Source: an uncultured Erysipelotrichaceae bacterium
Lineage (GTDB): Bacteria > Bacillota_I > Bacilli_A > RF39 > UBA660
Direction of reading: 5' to 3'
DNA: 5,281 bases
NCBI GenBank assembly: GCA_902803795.1
Contig: CADCRC010000134.1
Location: 1 to 5,281 of the forward strand
A program made the position numbers and the translations under genes. How positions within the stretch are numbered: the stretch's first letter is position 1; each line of letters opens with the position of its first letter. Below are positions 5,088 through 5,281 of this stretch, one piece after another. The notes below the pieces were generated by a model. It worked only from the letters and a program-made list of their open reading frames with translations. It was not told the origin of the DNA and did no database searches.

Positions 5088-5281
5088 TAATAATTTATCC
5101 TTGAATTTATATAATTGACTATTTCATCAATTTTTATTTTTTCTTGTTTCATTGTATCTCTATCTCTTATTGTTACTGTATTATTATTTATTGTTTCATC
5201 ATCTATTGTTATACACCATGGAGTTCCTATAGCATCTTCTCTTCTATATCTTTTTCCAATAGATCCTGACTCATCATATTC
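5087..5281 (-). CDS. glyS: Glycyl-tRNA synthetase, C-terminal end (5' part outside window)
   Basis: An open frame enters at the window edge and gives 64 residues before TAA at 5089-5087. It contains YDESGSIGKRYRR, DAIGTPWCITID and TVTIRDRDTMKQEKIKIDE, the hallmark end of the dimeric class II glycyl-tRNA synthetase: the anticodon-binding domain of the single-chain alpha2 type, not the GlyQ/GlyS tetrameric type. Prolyl-, threonyl- and histidyl-tRNA synthetases share this domain fold but not the IGKRYRR and RDRDTM wording. The enzyme joins glycine to tRNA-Gly. The catalytic core lies beyond the window, so its start, length and any upstream leader cannot be judged. Its stop overlaps the next gene's ATG by one base. 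Confidence 0.92.
   Translation of the reverse strand, partial: EYDESGSIGKRYRREDAIGTPWCITIDDETINNNTVTIRDRDTMKQEKIKIDEIVNYINSRINY

Noticed and set aside
1..5281. Mobile element, CRISPR array or defence/toxin system
   Set aside because: No transposase, integrase, direct-repeat array or unexplained gene cassette is present. All long frames are housekeeping or hydrolase genes on one strand.

Overview
The window is a strongly AT-rich piece of a bacterial chromosome on which every gene I can support lies on the minus strand. Shine-Dalgarno sites are strong (AAGGAGG, AGGAGG, GGGAGG). A T-box leader precedes a tRNA synthetase gene, FtsZ and MetRS resemble low-GC Gram-positive proteins, and the genes read sensibly in the standard code. 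This points to a low-GC Firmicute, most likely an (uncultured) clostridial lineage. The taxonomic call is inference from style, not from a search.

Read in the direction of transcription (high to low coordinates), the layout is: the last 64 codons of a class II glycyl-tRNA synthetase gene (5281-5087); a class I glutamine-amidotransferase-like hydrolase whose ATG overlaps the synthetase stop codon as TAATG (5087-4365); a methionine-type T-box leader that begins at the hydrolase stop codon (about 4364-4151); metG (4136-2601); a short intergenic region with a near-consensus promoter; ftsA (2524-1292, start moved downstream of the longest frame); ftsZ (1280-156), 11 bases after ftsA; another near-consensus promoter; and an elongator tRNA-Met gene (107-31). 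Bases 1-30 hold nothing I can identify.

Two themes run through the region. One is methionine decoding. The metG leader carries an ATG specifier and a TGGT antiterminator bulge, which match the CAT anticodon and the ACCA 3' end of the tRNA-Met encoded 4 kb away. Uncharged tRNA of this kind should therefore switch on its own synthetase. The other is cell division: FtsA and FtsZ form a compact two-gene operon placed here beside tRNA and synthetase genes, with its own promoter.

Three promoters (before the T-box, ftsA and the tRNA) share an extended -10 of the form TGATA(T/A)AAT; two of them share the 13-mer TTTTGATATAATA.

I see no mobile element, CRISPR array, defence system or other clearly new system. 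The points most worth a second look are the T-box expression platform, whose only T-tailed hairpin encloses the antiterminator rather than competing with it; the glyS-hydrolase overlap; the inverted repeat around the tRNA promoter; the divergent FtsA; and an A-C mismatch in the tRNA T-stem.
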